Shown in pieces: positions 17,194-24,275 of a stretch of DNA of 64,000 nucleotides (the first letter of the stretch is position 1; each line of letters begins with the position of its first letter). The notes beneath the pieces are model-generated. The model saw nothing but the letters and a program-made list of their open reading frames with translations. It was not told the DNA's origin and ran no database searches. The position numbers and the translations under genes were made by a program. This DNA is from Arthrobacter silvisoli (GTDB lineage: Bacteria; Actinomycetota; Actinomycetes; Actinomycetales; Micrococcaceae): assembly GCF_003369445.1 (NCBI RefSeq), contig NZ_QRCU01000076.1:62001-126000 (forward strand). Direction: 5' to 3'.

Positions 17194-17586
17194 ATGACCG
17201 TTGCTTCCCTGGTATTTGCGCTGCTCGCCGGCCTCCTGCACGTGTACATCTTTACGATGGAGTCCGTCACGTGGACCCGGCCGGCAACCTGGAAGCGTTT
17301 CGGCGTCGCGTCCCAGGCCGACGCCGAAACCACCAAGCCCATGGCCTTCAACCAGGGCTTCTACAACCTGTTCCTCGCCGTGGGCGCGCTCGCCGGAATC
17401 GGCTTCGTGCTTTTCGGGCGCCCGCAGATCGGCTGGACCTTGGTCTTCGCATCCTGCGGCTCCATGCTGCTGGCCTCGCTGGTCCTGCTTGCCAGCGGCC
17501 GGAAGTACCTCCGCCCTGCCGTGCTGCAGGGCACGACGCCGCTGCTCGCCGTCGTGCTCGGGGTGCTGGCGGTTGCGCTGGGGTAA
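17194..17586 (+). CDS. DUF1304 family membrane protein
   Basis: A 130-residue inner-membrane protein with four predicted hydrophobic helices. The conserved DUF1304 pattern is visible: HVYIFTMESVTW near the N-terminus, then MAFNQGFYNLFLA. The family is widespread in actinobacteria and proteobacteria and has no established function. The gene stands alone between the M20 gene and a convergent TetR gene. The family call rests on these motifs and length. Confidence 0.85.
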   Translation: MTVASLVFALLAGLLHVYIFTMESVTWTRPATWKRFGVASQADAETTKPMAFNQGFYNLFLAVGALAGIGFVLFGRPQIGWTLVFASCGSMLLASLVLLASGRKYLRPAVLQGTTPLLAVVLGVLAVALG

Positions 17587-17631
17587 GGGCGAAACACCAT
17601 TCCCGAGGGGGCTGTGCTTTGCAGGCGGCAG

Positions 17632-18294
17632 CTAGGCAGCTGACGCCGGTTCCAATGCCTTGAGGATCAGTTCCAGACCGTAGCCGAATTCGTTGCCGTA
17701 GTCGTAGTCGGGCTGCATGACAACTTGGGTGGCGATCTCAACCAGGTGCGGGTATTCCCCGCTCGCGAACCGCTCGATGATGGGGGCTGCCACCTGAGCC
17801 ATCGGCTCGCCGCCTGCGATTGGGAGCGCGGCCTCTTGAAGGGCGAACCCATAGATGTAGCTGTCCAGCAGGGAGTAGGCGCGGGCGGTCTGTTGCACGG
17901 TAAAGCCTGCCGCGCGCAGTGTGGCCAAAGTTGCCTCGTGGTGCTTCAGGGTCTCCGGGCCGGGAGCTTTGCGGGATTCCAGCAGTCCGATCGCCCAGGG
18001 GTGGCGCCGCAACACTTCCCGGGCCGAGTGGGCGCGGCGGCGCATCTGTTCCTTCCACTCGCCGCCAGCCTGCGGGGTGCTGATCTCAGCAAAGACGAGG
18101 TCCACGAGGCCGTCCAGGATTTCGTCCTTGTTGGCCACGTAGTAGTAGAGGGACATCGGCTTGGTGCCGATGCTCTGGGCGAGCGACCGTATCGACAGGC
18201 CAGTGATGCCCTCGGCGTCGGCTAGCTCGAGAGCTTTCTGCAGAACCTTCCCGCGGCTGAGCTCAGGCCGGCCTGCGGCGCCTTCGCCTGTCAT
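17632..18294 (-). CDS. TetR family regulator (TetR_C tetracycline-repressor-like)
   Basis: 220 residues. The N-terminal helix-turn-helix includes GLSIRSLAQSIGTKPMSLYYYVANKDEIL (about 30-58), shorter than a full domain but diagnostic. The C-terminal ligand domain resembles TetR_C class I. Three ATGs lie close together; 18294 is preferred because GAGGAG lies at 7-nt spacing. Two tandem dyads, centred on 18330 and 18354, lie between it and the divergent oxidoreductase gene. It is therefore most likely a local repressor of itself and that oxidoreductase. The inducer is unknown. Confidence 0.87.
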   Translation of the reverse strand: MTGEGAAGRPELSRGKVLQKALELADAEGITGLSIRSLAQSIGTKPMSLYYYVANKDEILDGLVDLVFAEISTPQAGGEWKEQMRRRAHSAREVLRRHPWAIGLLESRKAPGPETLKHHEATLATLRAAGFTVQQTARAYSLLDSYIYGFALQEAALPIAGGEPMAQVAAPIIERFASGEYPHLVEIATQVVMQPDYDYGNEFGYGLELILKALEPASAA

Positions 18295-18320
18295 TTGCAT
18301 GCTCCTCTTTGCCCTTCCAC

Positions 18321-18363
18321 TTTCGTACACTGTACTGTAGCCTCCTTCGTACAGCGTACGAAA
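18321..18363. promoter_or_regulatory. Tandem TetR operators in a divergent promoter
   Basis: Two related dyads are visible. One is imperfect, CGTAC-ACT-GTACT at 18324-18336. The other is perfect, TTCGTAC-AGC-GTACGAA at 18346-18362. Their centres are 24 bp apart, in the gap between the TetR gene and the oxidoreductase gene. Confidence 0.65.
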
Positions 18364-18388
18364 GTTGTTGGCTCACAGGAGGGATGCC

Positions 18389-19399
18389 GTGAAAACCCAA
18401 GAGCGCTCTCATCGTCAGGGCACCGAAACGACGGACATGCGGGCTATTGCCCGGGAAAGCTACGGCGGGCCGGAGGTGCTGCGCTTGAAGCGGGTGGCCC
18501 GTCCGGTCGTCAAAGGCAAGGATGTGCTGGTCCGGGTCCGGGCAGCCGGCGTGGACCGCGGGGTCTGGCACATAATGACTGGCCTTCCATACCTCGGGCG
18601 TCTCGCATTTGGCCTCCGGAAGCCGAAAGACCAGGTACTGGGCATGGATCTCGCCGGTATCGTGGAGGCCGTGGGCCCCGAGGCCACGAAGTTCGCCGTC
18701 GGCGACGCGGTCTACGGCAGCGGCCGGGGTTCTTACGCCGAATACGCCGTTGCGCCGGAGGCCAAACTGGCCGCAAAGCCCCAGAATCTTTCATTCGAGC
18801 AGGCCGCGGCCGTGCCGGTCTCCGCCGTCACCGCTCTCCAAGGCCTCCGCACCGGAAAGATCCAGCCGGGACAGAAAGTGCTGGTGACCGGCGCATCCGG
18901 CGGCGTTGGAAGCTACGCCGTCCAACTGGCCAAAGCCTACGGCGCGCACGTCACCGGTGCCTGCAGTACCGGAAAGGTCGGGTTTGTCCGCGACCTTGGC
19001 GCCGACCAGGTCATCGATTACACCTGTGAAGACTTCGTAGAGGCCGGCCCCTTCGACCTCATCCTGGACATCGCGGGCAACCCCCGGATCCCGCGCCTGC
19101 GTCGTGCCCTTACAGCTACGGGAACGGCAGTCATTACCGGCGGTGAGGGAGGCGGGAAGCTGGGAGGGGGACTGCACCGCCAGTTGGGCGCCATTGCGCT
19201 GTCGCCCTTCATCGGCCAGCGGCTGACCATGTTCTTCGGCCTGGTCCGTAGTGCCGACCTTCAGGACGTTTCTCGGCTCATCGAAGCCGGCGAGATAACG
19301 CCAGCCCTCGACAGAAGCTTCACGCTGGCTGAGGCGAAGGACGCCCTCCGATACCTGGAAGACGGCCACGTGGCCGGCAAGGTGACGCTGTCCGTTTGA
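18389..19399 (+). CDS. NAD(P)-dependent MDR-family oxidoreductase (quinone-oxidoreductase-like)
   Basis: 336 residues of the medium-chain dehydrogenase/reductase superfamily. The N-terminal catalytic domain has LGMDLAGIVEAVG in place of the zinc-binding GHE motif, so it belongs to the zinc-free quinone/enone reductase branch. The nucleotide domain shows GASGGVGSYAVQLAK at about 168-182. It would reduce quinones or conjugated ketones with NADPH in the cytoplasm. GTG at 18389 is chosen because AGGAGGG precedes it at normal spacing. The divergent TetR gene and tandem operators suggest induction by a reactive or xenobiotic compound. Confidence 0.86.
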   Translation: MKTQERSHRQGTETTDMRAIARESYGGPEVLRLKRVARPVVKGKDVLVRVRAAGVDRGVWHIMTGLPYLGRLAFGLRKPKDQVLGMDLAGIVEAVGPEATKFAVGDAVYGSGRGSYAEYAVAPEAKLAAKPQNLSFEQAAAVPVSAVTALQGLRTGKIQPGQKVLVTGASGGVGSYAVQLAKAYGAHVTGACSTGKVGFVRDLGADQVIDYTCEDFVEAGPFDLILDIAGNPRIPRLRRALTATGTAVITGGEGGGKLGGGLHRQLGAIALSPFIGQRLTMFFGLVRSADLQDVSRLIEAGEITPALDRSFTLAEAKDALRYLEDGHVAGKVTLSV

Positions 19400-19551
19400 T
19401 GCGGACGCTAGCGCTATGCAGGACCTTGTCGGAGCCAACTTCCTGCAGCAGGGTCCCAGGTCCGTCGTGGGCATCCGCTCGCAGATGGGAAGTGAGATTG
19501 GGTCCCAAGCAAGGCGCGAAGTGTCCGGGAGCGCCTGGTCCCACTGAAAAG

Positions 19552-20427
19552 TTATCGACCTCCAACCCTTCGGGCAATCGCGTCCTGGATCTCTTTCACC
19601 GGCGGCGAGTAGCCCCGCCGGTTCTGGATCCTGAAGTCCACCAGCCGAGGAAGCCTGGCAATGGGACCAAGGTCGCCGTCGGCGATCTTCGTCGTGCCAT
19701 ACAGGTATAGGAGTTCCAGCCGGTCGAGGCCTGCCAGGGGCGCGGCCGTTGGAATTTCCCCGCAGTCGCTGAACTCGAAGAACCGAAGTGATGGACAGGA
19801 AGCCACGGCTCCGATCTCGGCGATCTTCCGGCAGGATGACAGCTGCAGGGTATCAAGGACCGGTGAGGGAGAACGCTGAAGCGCACTGATGTCCTCCAGA
19901 TTCTTCGCCACGTAGACACCCAGCTCTGCCAGCCAAGGCATCTCCTCGACACCATCCAGAGAGCGGACCCGGGGATAGTCCTTGAAGACCAGGCTCGCTA
20001 GCGAAGAGAGCATGGCCAACGGCGTGAAGTCCGGTTCGGAGTACGAAAGCAGGAACAGCCGCTCCAACTGCGGCGCAAACCGGATCGAGCCTTGGACCTG
20101 CTCCCAGGACGCCGACAAGGCCCGCAGACGCGGCAACTGCTCAAGCTCGATCGTGGCGCGAGGGTCCGACTGAACATGCAATGACTCGAGATGGTCCGCG
20201 ACCGAATAGATCGGCGAGAGATCTGTAATCGTTCTGGCGAGCAAATCCAGTCGCCGGACCGGCAATTCTTTCACGAAGGACAGATCCTTTTCGCGAAAGC
20301 CGCGTGCATAGTTGAGGACCAGCCCCGTGGCGCGCCCTTTTATCAAATAGGCTTCGGCTTTCCGCGACCAATCGCCCGTCACCACCAGGTCGACGCCCTC
20401 AGGTGTCTGCTCAAGCGTGAAAGTCAT
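19552..20427 (-). CDS. Leucine-rich-repeat-like protein, last gene of an immunity-like operon
   Basis: 291 residues, no signal peptide or membrane helix. From about residue 60 onward the sequence is a run of irregular leucine-rich repeats of roughly 22-24 residues, for example LDTLQLSSCRKIAEIG, LRFFEFSDCGEIP and LELLYLYGTTKIADG. This gives a solenoid likely to bind a protein partner. It follows the DUF2247-like gene by 150 bp on the same strand. Base composition here is lower in GC than the flanks. Small LRR proteins of this kind often sit among immunity genes of polymorphic toxin systems, but no toxin is present. Function is unassigned. Confidence 0.7.
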   Translation of the reverse strand: MTFTLEQTPEGVDLVVTGDWSRKAEAYLIKGRATGLVLNYARGFREKDLSFVKELPVRRLDLLARTITDLSPIYSVADHLESLHVQSDPRATIELEQLPRLRALSASWEQVQGSIRFAPQLERLFLLSYSEPDFTPLAMLSSLASLVFKDYPRVRSLDGVEEMPWLAELGVYVAKNLEDISALQRSPSPVLDTLQLSSCRKIAEIGAVASCPSLRFFEFSDCGEIPTAAPLAGLDRLELLYLYGTTKIADGDLGPIARLPRLVDFRIQNRRGYSPPVKEIQDAIARRVGGR

Positions 20428-20577
20428 CTCAATCCTCTCTTTGAGTGGACCCAGGGTCCGTGCCGCCCGGCTTCAGTTCTTCCGGGAGAGCTTTCGGTCA
20501 TCAAACAGCTACTCGAAGAAATCGTCTTGGCATCTGCGCCACAAAGTCCGGAGGAAGTCAGGTCCCTACCGGAGTCT

Positions 20578-21087
20578 CTATTCTGGAAGCGAGTAACCCA
20601 ATGCACGGTGTTCTTCATCGAGGAAACGCGCCCAGTTCTGCAACAGGCCGCCCACCCCGACCGCTTCACTTGGTCGAGAGACCGGCATGTACCTCACCAG
20701 CCGGGCGATCTCCGGCGGATAATCGAAGTCAGCGTATATTTCTTCCACCGCCCCCAGGGGGTCCTTCAATTGTGCGCGCTGAAGGTAGGCTGCCTTCAAC
20801 TGCAGGTAGAGCCATTTCCGGGCTGAATCACGAGGGTCATCGAATCGCCCGGGGAAATCGAGTCCTTTGAAGATCTCGGGGATGCGATCAACTTCTACTT
20901 GGAGCAGGACGGCGAGCTCGTAGAGCAAGGAGTCGGAACTTCCCCTGCTGATTTCGGCCACCGCTATTTCAATGACGGTCCGCTCCTTAATGAAGAAACG
21001 GTCCAGGCCATATCGAAGGTCGCCCGCTGTCATGGGTATCTGCTCCGAGAGTATGAAGGCAGAATCAAGTTCAAAGATGATGGCCAT
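20578..21087 (-). CDS. DUF2247-like protein (putative immunity protein)
   Basis: 169 residues, soluble. The stretch ARKWLYLQLKAAY followed by DPLGAVEEIYADFDYP and RYMP matches my recollection of the DUF2247 family, found in immunity loci of contact-dependent or polymorphic toxin systems. ATG at 21087 has GAAGAG upstream and follows the 46-residue gene by 6 bp, so translation is probably coupled. An immunity role is inferred from family and context. There is no toxin gene on either side, so it may be an orphan defence against toxins of neighbours. Confidence 0.7.
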   Translation of the reverse strand: MAIIFELDSAFILSEQIPMTAGDLRYGLDRFFIKERTVIEIAVAEISRGSSDSLLYELAVLLQVEVDRIPEIFKGLDFPGRFDDPRDSARKWLYLQLKAAYLQRAQLKDPLGAVEEIYADFDYPPEIARLVRYMPVSRPSEAVGVGGLLQNWARFLDEEHRALGYSLPE

Positions 21088-21093
21088 CGCTCT

Positions 21094-21234
21094 TCACTCG
21101 ACTAGCCGCTCACGTTTCCACGCAGGAATGAAGCCCCGATGGACCAAGTGGGTCCGCGGGTGGTTGTCCCACGTGACAATCCCTGCGGCAGCGCGAGGAA
21201 ACGCTCCGCGATGGGATGGATGGGTGCGCTTCAT
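21094..21234 (-). CDS. 46-residue overlapping small protein
   Basis: A short gene starting at the ATG whose last bases overlap the stop of the upstream 79-residue gene (ATGA) and ending 6 bp before the DUF2247-like gene. The protein begins MKRTHPSHRG and includes the run TWDNHPRTHLVHRGFIPAWK, rich in His, Trp and Arg. The coupling geometry argues for a real gene. I do not recognise the sequence. It may instead be the remnant C-terminus of a longer protein; no upstream continuation is visible in this frame beyond the ATG. Confidence 0.5.
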   Translation of the reverse strand: MKRTHPSHRGAFPRAAAGIVTWDNHPRTHLVHRGFIPAWKRERLVE

Positions 21235-21470
21235 AAACCCCAGTCCCGGCGCCAGTACTCACTCAGTTCGTAGTACTCGCCCTCGTCTTCATCCTTAGCA
21301 ATTACGCCGGGGACCACGTAACCCCGCCGCCCAGCGCACTCGATTTCGAAGAATTTGATGTCGCACAGTAGGGGTCCTGTTTCCGCCCGGGGAGTGAGCC
21401 GGCCCATTCCTGCTGTGTAGGCCCAGACCCGAAAGCGACGATCGGGGTGATTTATCAGCGGCTCGTTCAC
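21231..21470 (-). CDS. 79-residue hypothetical protein, first gene of immunity-like operon
   Basis: It starts at a GTG with AGGAGG eight bases upstream, the best ribosome site of the cluster. It encodes MNEPLINHPDRRFRVWAYT followed by a mixed alpha/beta stretch and an acidic, aromatic C-terminus (DEDEGEYYELSEYW). Actinobacterial hypothetical proteins with the NEPLIN-PDRRF beginning are familiar to me, but no function is known. Its stop overlaps the start of the 46-residue gene, and the DUF2247-like and LRR-like genes follow on the same strand. It is therefore probably the promoter-proximal gene of a four-gene operon. Confidence 0.65.
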   Translation of the reverse strand: MNEPLINHPDRRFRVWAYTAGMGRLTPRAETGPLLCDIKFFEIECAGRRGYVVPGVIAKDEDEGEYYELSEYWRRDWGL

Positions 21471-21802
21471 GGAGCGAGCCTCCTACACGACCGTGATGCC
21501 CGGCCAGATACCATGAGGCCTCCACCACGTCCTAGGAAACACGCGAACCGGTCATCAGAACTGACTGTGGCGGTCAGACTAACCGACCTCGAAGGAACAA
21601 GGAAGGGATTGCGTCGGCGCCGACTCTTCGGGGCGCCGCGTCAGCGGTCCATGCCGGCCATTTCCTAGGCCGTCTCCGCAGCGGGCAGAAACGGAGTCCC
21701 GATTCGCCGCGCCGGCGCCCCCAGCCTTCCAAGCCCCCTGCCCTAATCCGCCAACTCGGCGGACAATGGAGCCAGCAGGGAACATCAGCCGCAGGGGGCG
21801 CG
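21471..21802. other. Intergenic region with no recognisable gene
   Basis: This 332-bp divergent gap lies between the small-protein operon and the acyltransferase gene. It must hold both promoters. I see no clear operator, RNA or coding signal in it; possible reading frames lack ribosome sites and family motifs. Confidence 0.5.
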
Positions 21803-23167
21803 ATGGGATTCTTGGGCCATGACAAGGCAGTTGCCGGGCAGGCCGCCACCGGAGTGCGGCGCGACCCGGTCATCGATATCGCCCGTTTCTTTTGCCTCAC
21901 CCTGGTGGTCCTGTCGCATTGCATGATGGTCAGCCCGGTGCTGCAGGCCGACGGCACCGTGACCACGGAAAACACCCTCATGGAGCAGCGCTGGTTCGAG
22001 CCAGTGCTCTGGGCCCTGCAGGTCATGCCGCTGTTCTTCGTGCTGGGCGGGATCACCGGTCTGGAATCCTGGCGGCGGCTCCGGGATCGCGGCGGAACCG
22101 GCGTCGACTACGCCCAGCTGCGCCTCTTGCGACTCATCCGGCCCGCCACCGCATTGCTTGCCACCATGTTCGTGGGCCTGTTCGCCGCGCAACTCCTTGG
22201 GGTCCACCCGCAGGTCGTCCAGCTCATGGCCACGGGAGCCGGAATGCCCCTGTGGTTCCTCGCTGCCTACCTTGCCGCGCAACTGAGCGTCCCACTGCTG
22301 GCCAGGCTGCACGGGCGTGCGCCGTGGCTGACGCTCTCGGCCCTGGTGGCCGCGGTGATCGCCGTCGACTGCCTGCGCGGTGCCTTCCCCCTCGTGGCGT
22401 CCCTCAACATGGTGTTCGTCTGGTGCGCGGTGCAGCAGTTCGGCTTCTTCATCGCCGACGGTTTCCTCGCCGGGCGCAGCAGCGGATGGCTGGTGGGCCT
22501 GATCGCGGGCAGCAACCTTCTCCTCGGGCTGATCACCGGTGCCGGGGTGTACTCGGGAAACATGATCGTGAACCTGAACCCGCCGAACCTGTGCATGCTG
22601 CTGCTGGGCCTTTCGCAGGCGGCCACCCTGCAGCTGATCCGCCCGGCTGTCGCCTGGGTGGCCCGCGCCCGCTGGGTGCTCTGGGTGGTTTCCGTGGCCG
22701 GCCGCCGCTCCATGACCATCTACCTTTGGCACCTGCCGCTCCTCGTGGCGATGTCCGGCCTGCTGCTGCTCACCTCCTTCCCCAAGCCGGCAGCCGGCAC
22801 CGCCGAATGGTGGTGGGCGCGCCCGCTGGTGCTGCTCGCCGTCGTCGTGCTGTTGCTGCCTGTCCTGCTGCTGTGCGGAAGGCTTGAGGAACGCCCGACG
22901 GCGGCCGTCCACGCGCGGGGCCGCGCGCCTGCCGCCGTGGTGACGGCCGGCGTCGTGGTCTTCATCCCCATACTGGACGCCGCGCTGAACGGGCTCACCC
23001 TCGCCTTGCTGGGCGGCGGGGCAGCCTGCTTCATGCTCGCGGTGCTACTGCTGGGACGCGTGGTGGAGCCGTCGCAAGCCCCGCCCGCCGAGCCTTCCAC
23101 GAGGGCAGGCCAAGCCCGCCGGTTGCCATTGCCAGAGGCCGGATTACGTGCCAATGTCGAGTCATGA
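21803..23167 (+). CDS. Acyltransferase 3 family membrane protein
   Basis: 454 residues with about ten hydrophobic segments. The N-terminus DPVIDIARFFCLTLVVLSHCM has the family's R/H pattern (D-xx-R and the conserved His of the first helix). GRRSMTIYLWHLPLLV resembles the late family motif. Such proteins transfer acetyl or other acyl groups to sugars, lipids or cell-wall components across the membrane. The stop overlaps the start of the GNAT gene (ATGA), linking two acyl-transferring proteins. The ATG at 21803 has a G-rich ribosome site. The acceptor is unknown. Confidence 0.8.
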   Translation: MGFLGHDKAVAGQAATGVRRDPVIDIARFFCLTLVVLSHCMMVSPVLQADGTVTTENTLMEQRWFEPVLWALQVMPLFFVLGGITGLESWRRLRDRGGTGVDYAQLRLLRLIRPATALLATMFVGLFAAQLLGVHPQVVQLMATGAGMPLWFLAAYLAAQLSVPLLARLHGRAPWLTLSALVAAVIAVDCLRGAFPLVASLNMVFVWCAVQQFGFFIADGFLAGRSSGWLVGLIAGSNLLLGLITGAGVYSGNMIVNLNPPNLCMLLLGLSQAATLQLIRPAVAWVARARWVLWVVSVAGRRSMTIYLWHLPLLVAMSGLLLLTSFPKPAAGTAEWWWARPLVLLAVVVLLLPVLLLCGRLEERPTAAVHARGRAPAAVVTAGVVVFIPILDAALNGLTLALLGGGAACFMLAVLLLGRVVEPSQAPPAEPSTRAGQARRLPLPEAGLRANVES

Positions 23168-23520
23168 CCGAGTTCACGGATTCCTTGGCAGAGTCGTTCC
23201 ACGGTGACGTCACCACCGTCCGGAACGACAGATTCCACCGTTACGAGCTCCTGGTGAACGGCGAACTTGCAGTGATCTCGCAGTTCATGGACCGGCCCGG
23301 CCATATCGATTTCATGCACACGGAAACCAAGGAAAAGTTCAAGGGCCGCGGCCTGGCGAAGGTCCTCGCCCGCTTCGCCCTGGACGACGTGGTGGCCTCC
23401 GGAAAGCGGATCATCCCGCATTGCCCCTACATTGCCGCCTTCCTCCGCCAGCACGAGGGCTACGAGCTCGACATCGACTGGCCGGCCGAGCCGCCCGTCG
23501 GAGAGCCCGGCAACGAGTAG
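23164..23520 (+). CDS. Small GNAT-fold N-acetyltransferase (YjdJ-like)
   Basis: 118 residues, much shorter than a full GNAT protein and typical of the minimal YjdJ/Gcn5-like branch. The acetyl-CoA pyrophosphate-binding loop is visible as KFKGRGLAKVLARFAL, followed by IIPHCPYIAAFLRQH, characteristic of this subgroup. It is cytoplasmic. Its start overlaps the stop of the membrane acyltransferase gene by four bases, so the two are translationally coupled. Substrates for this subgroup are poorly known. Confidence 0.85.
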   Translation: MTEFTDSLAESFHGDVTTVRNDRFHRYELLVNGELAVISQFMDRPGHIDFMHTETKEKFKGRGLAKVLARFALDDVVASGKRIIPHCPYIAAFLRQHEGYELDIDWPAEPPVGEPGNE

Positions 23521-23526
23521 GGGCAG

Positions 23527-23877
23527 TTAGTTCAAGCGGCGCTTCTGCCATTGCCACGCGTGCCAGAAGAGCAGCGCCACGGTGGTCAGCGATGAGATCA
23601 GCAGAATCTGCGGCACGGAGTTCATAAGGACGAAGAACACAGGCACCGTGCCGGACTCCGGTGCGGTGCCACCAAAGAACGTGGGCTTGAAACTCTCGGT
23701 GATGGCCCAGCTCACGAGCGAGATGATGGCCGCGTCGAGGACCCAGAGGGCCACGATGAACGGGTTCACACGTAATTTCCTGGTGTCCTCCGGCGCGTCC
23801 GCCGGGTCATGCGGAAGCGCGTTTCCGTGCTCGTCGATCTCCCGGATGCTTGTGCTCGGGTTGGGTCCGTCCTGCAT
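23527..23877 (-). CDS. Hypothetical two-helix membrane protein
   Basis: 116 residues. A charged, soluble N-terminal region (about 1-38) precedes two hydrophobic helices, around FIVALWVLDAAIISLVSWAI and VPVFFVLMNSVPQILLISSL, and a short basic tail. The ATG at 23877 has AGGGGG upstream. It is convergent with the GNAT gene, 6 bp apart. I do not recognise the family; the layout suggests a small inner-membrane protein. Confidence 0.65.
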   Translation of the reverse strand: MQDGPNPSTSIREIDEHGNALPHDPADAPEDTRKLRVNPFIVALWVLDAAIISLVSWAITESFKPTFFGGTAPESGTVPVFFVLMNSVPQILLISSLTTVALLFWHAWQWQKRRLN

Positions 23878-24275
23878 CGTTTCCCCCTAAGATGCCGTGC
23901 CGCGCCCAGCCCCCGCTGGGCGCGTTTGCTGAGGACTCTACACCGCAGCCTTGTCGGGTTCTGCGGGATCATTCCGGAGCCGGCCTAATATGCCGGCGCA
24001 TATCCGAGGCCGGAGGGCTTGTCCCTTCGAGCGATGCCGCGGACCCCGCTCTGCAACCCCGTGAGCACGCGCCGCGCCTACGTCCCGCAGCGGAAAGGCG
24101 GCAAGCTACAGCACTGCTGCCCGACGGATCCAGTCAACGTTTCCCACCCCGTCACACCCCGTGAATTAGGGCACAAAAGTTTGACGAAAAGGCAAGCCTA
24201 AGTAAGGCTTGCCTTGCCTAACAGCGCGTGGAGTGTTGCTGGGCATTTGTTTGATCCCAGTGGAAGGAGGCCGAC
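23878..24275. other. Divergent promoter region with iron box of the siderophore operon
   Basis: This 398-bp gap holds a 10-bp GC hairpin (23901-23910 with 23915-23924, loop CCCC) near the small membrane gene, and the iron box next to desA. Between about 23930 and 24180 I see no gene or other signal. Confidence 0.6.
24203..24221 (+). promoter_or_regulatory. DtxR/IdeR iron box in the desferrioxamine promoter
   Basis: TAAGGCTTGCCTTGCCTAA matches the DtxR/IdeR consensus at 14 of 19 positions. It lies about 17 bp downstream of TTGACG (24181), a good -35 element, so it covers the -10 region. An overlapping 9-bp inverted repeat (24191-24199 with 24205-24213) extends the site. Iron-loaded repressor should block the operon here. 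Confidence 0.8.

Noticed and set aside
21574..22056. Minus-strand reading frame crossing the acyltransferase start
   Set aside because: It overlaps the well-supported plus-strand gene and has no motif.
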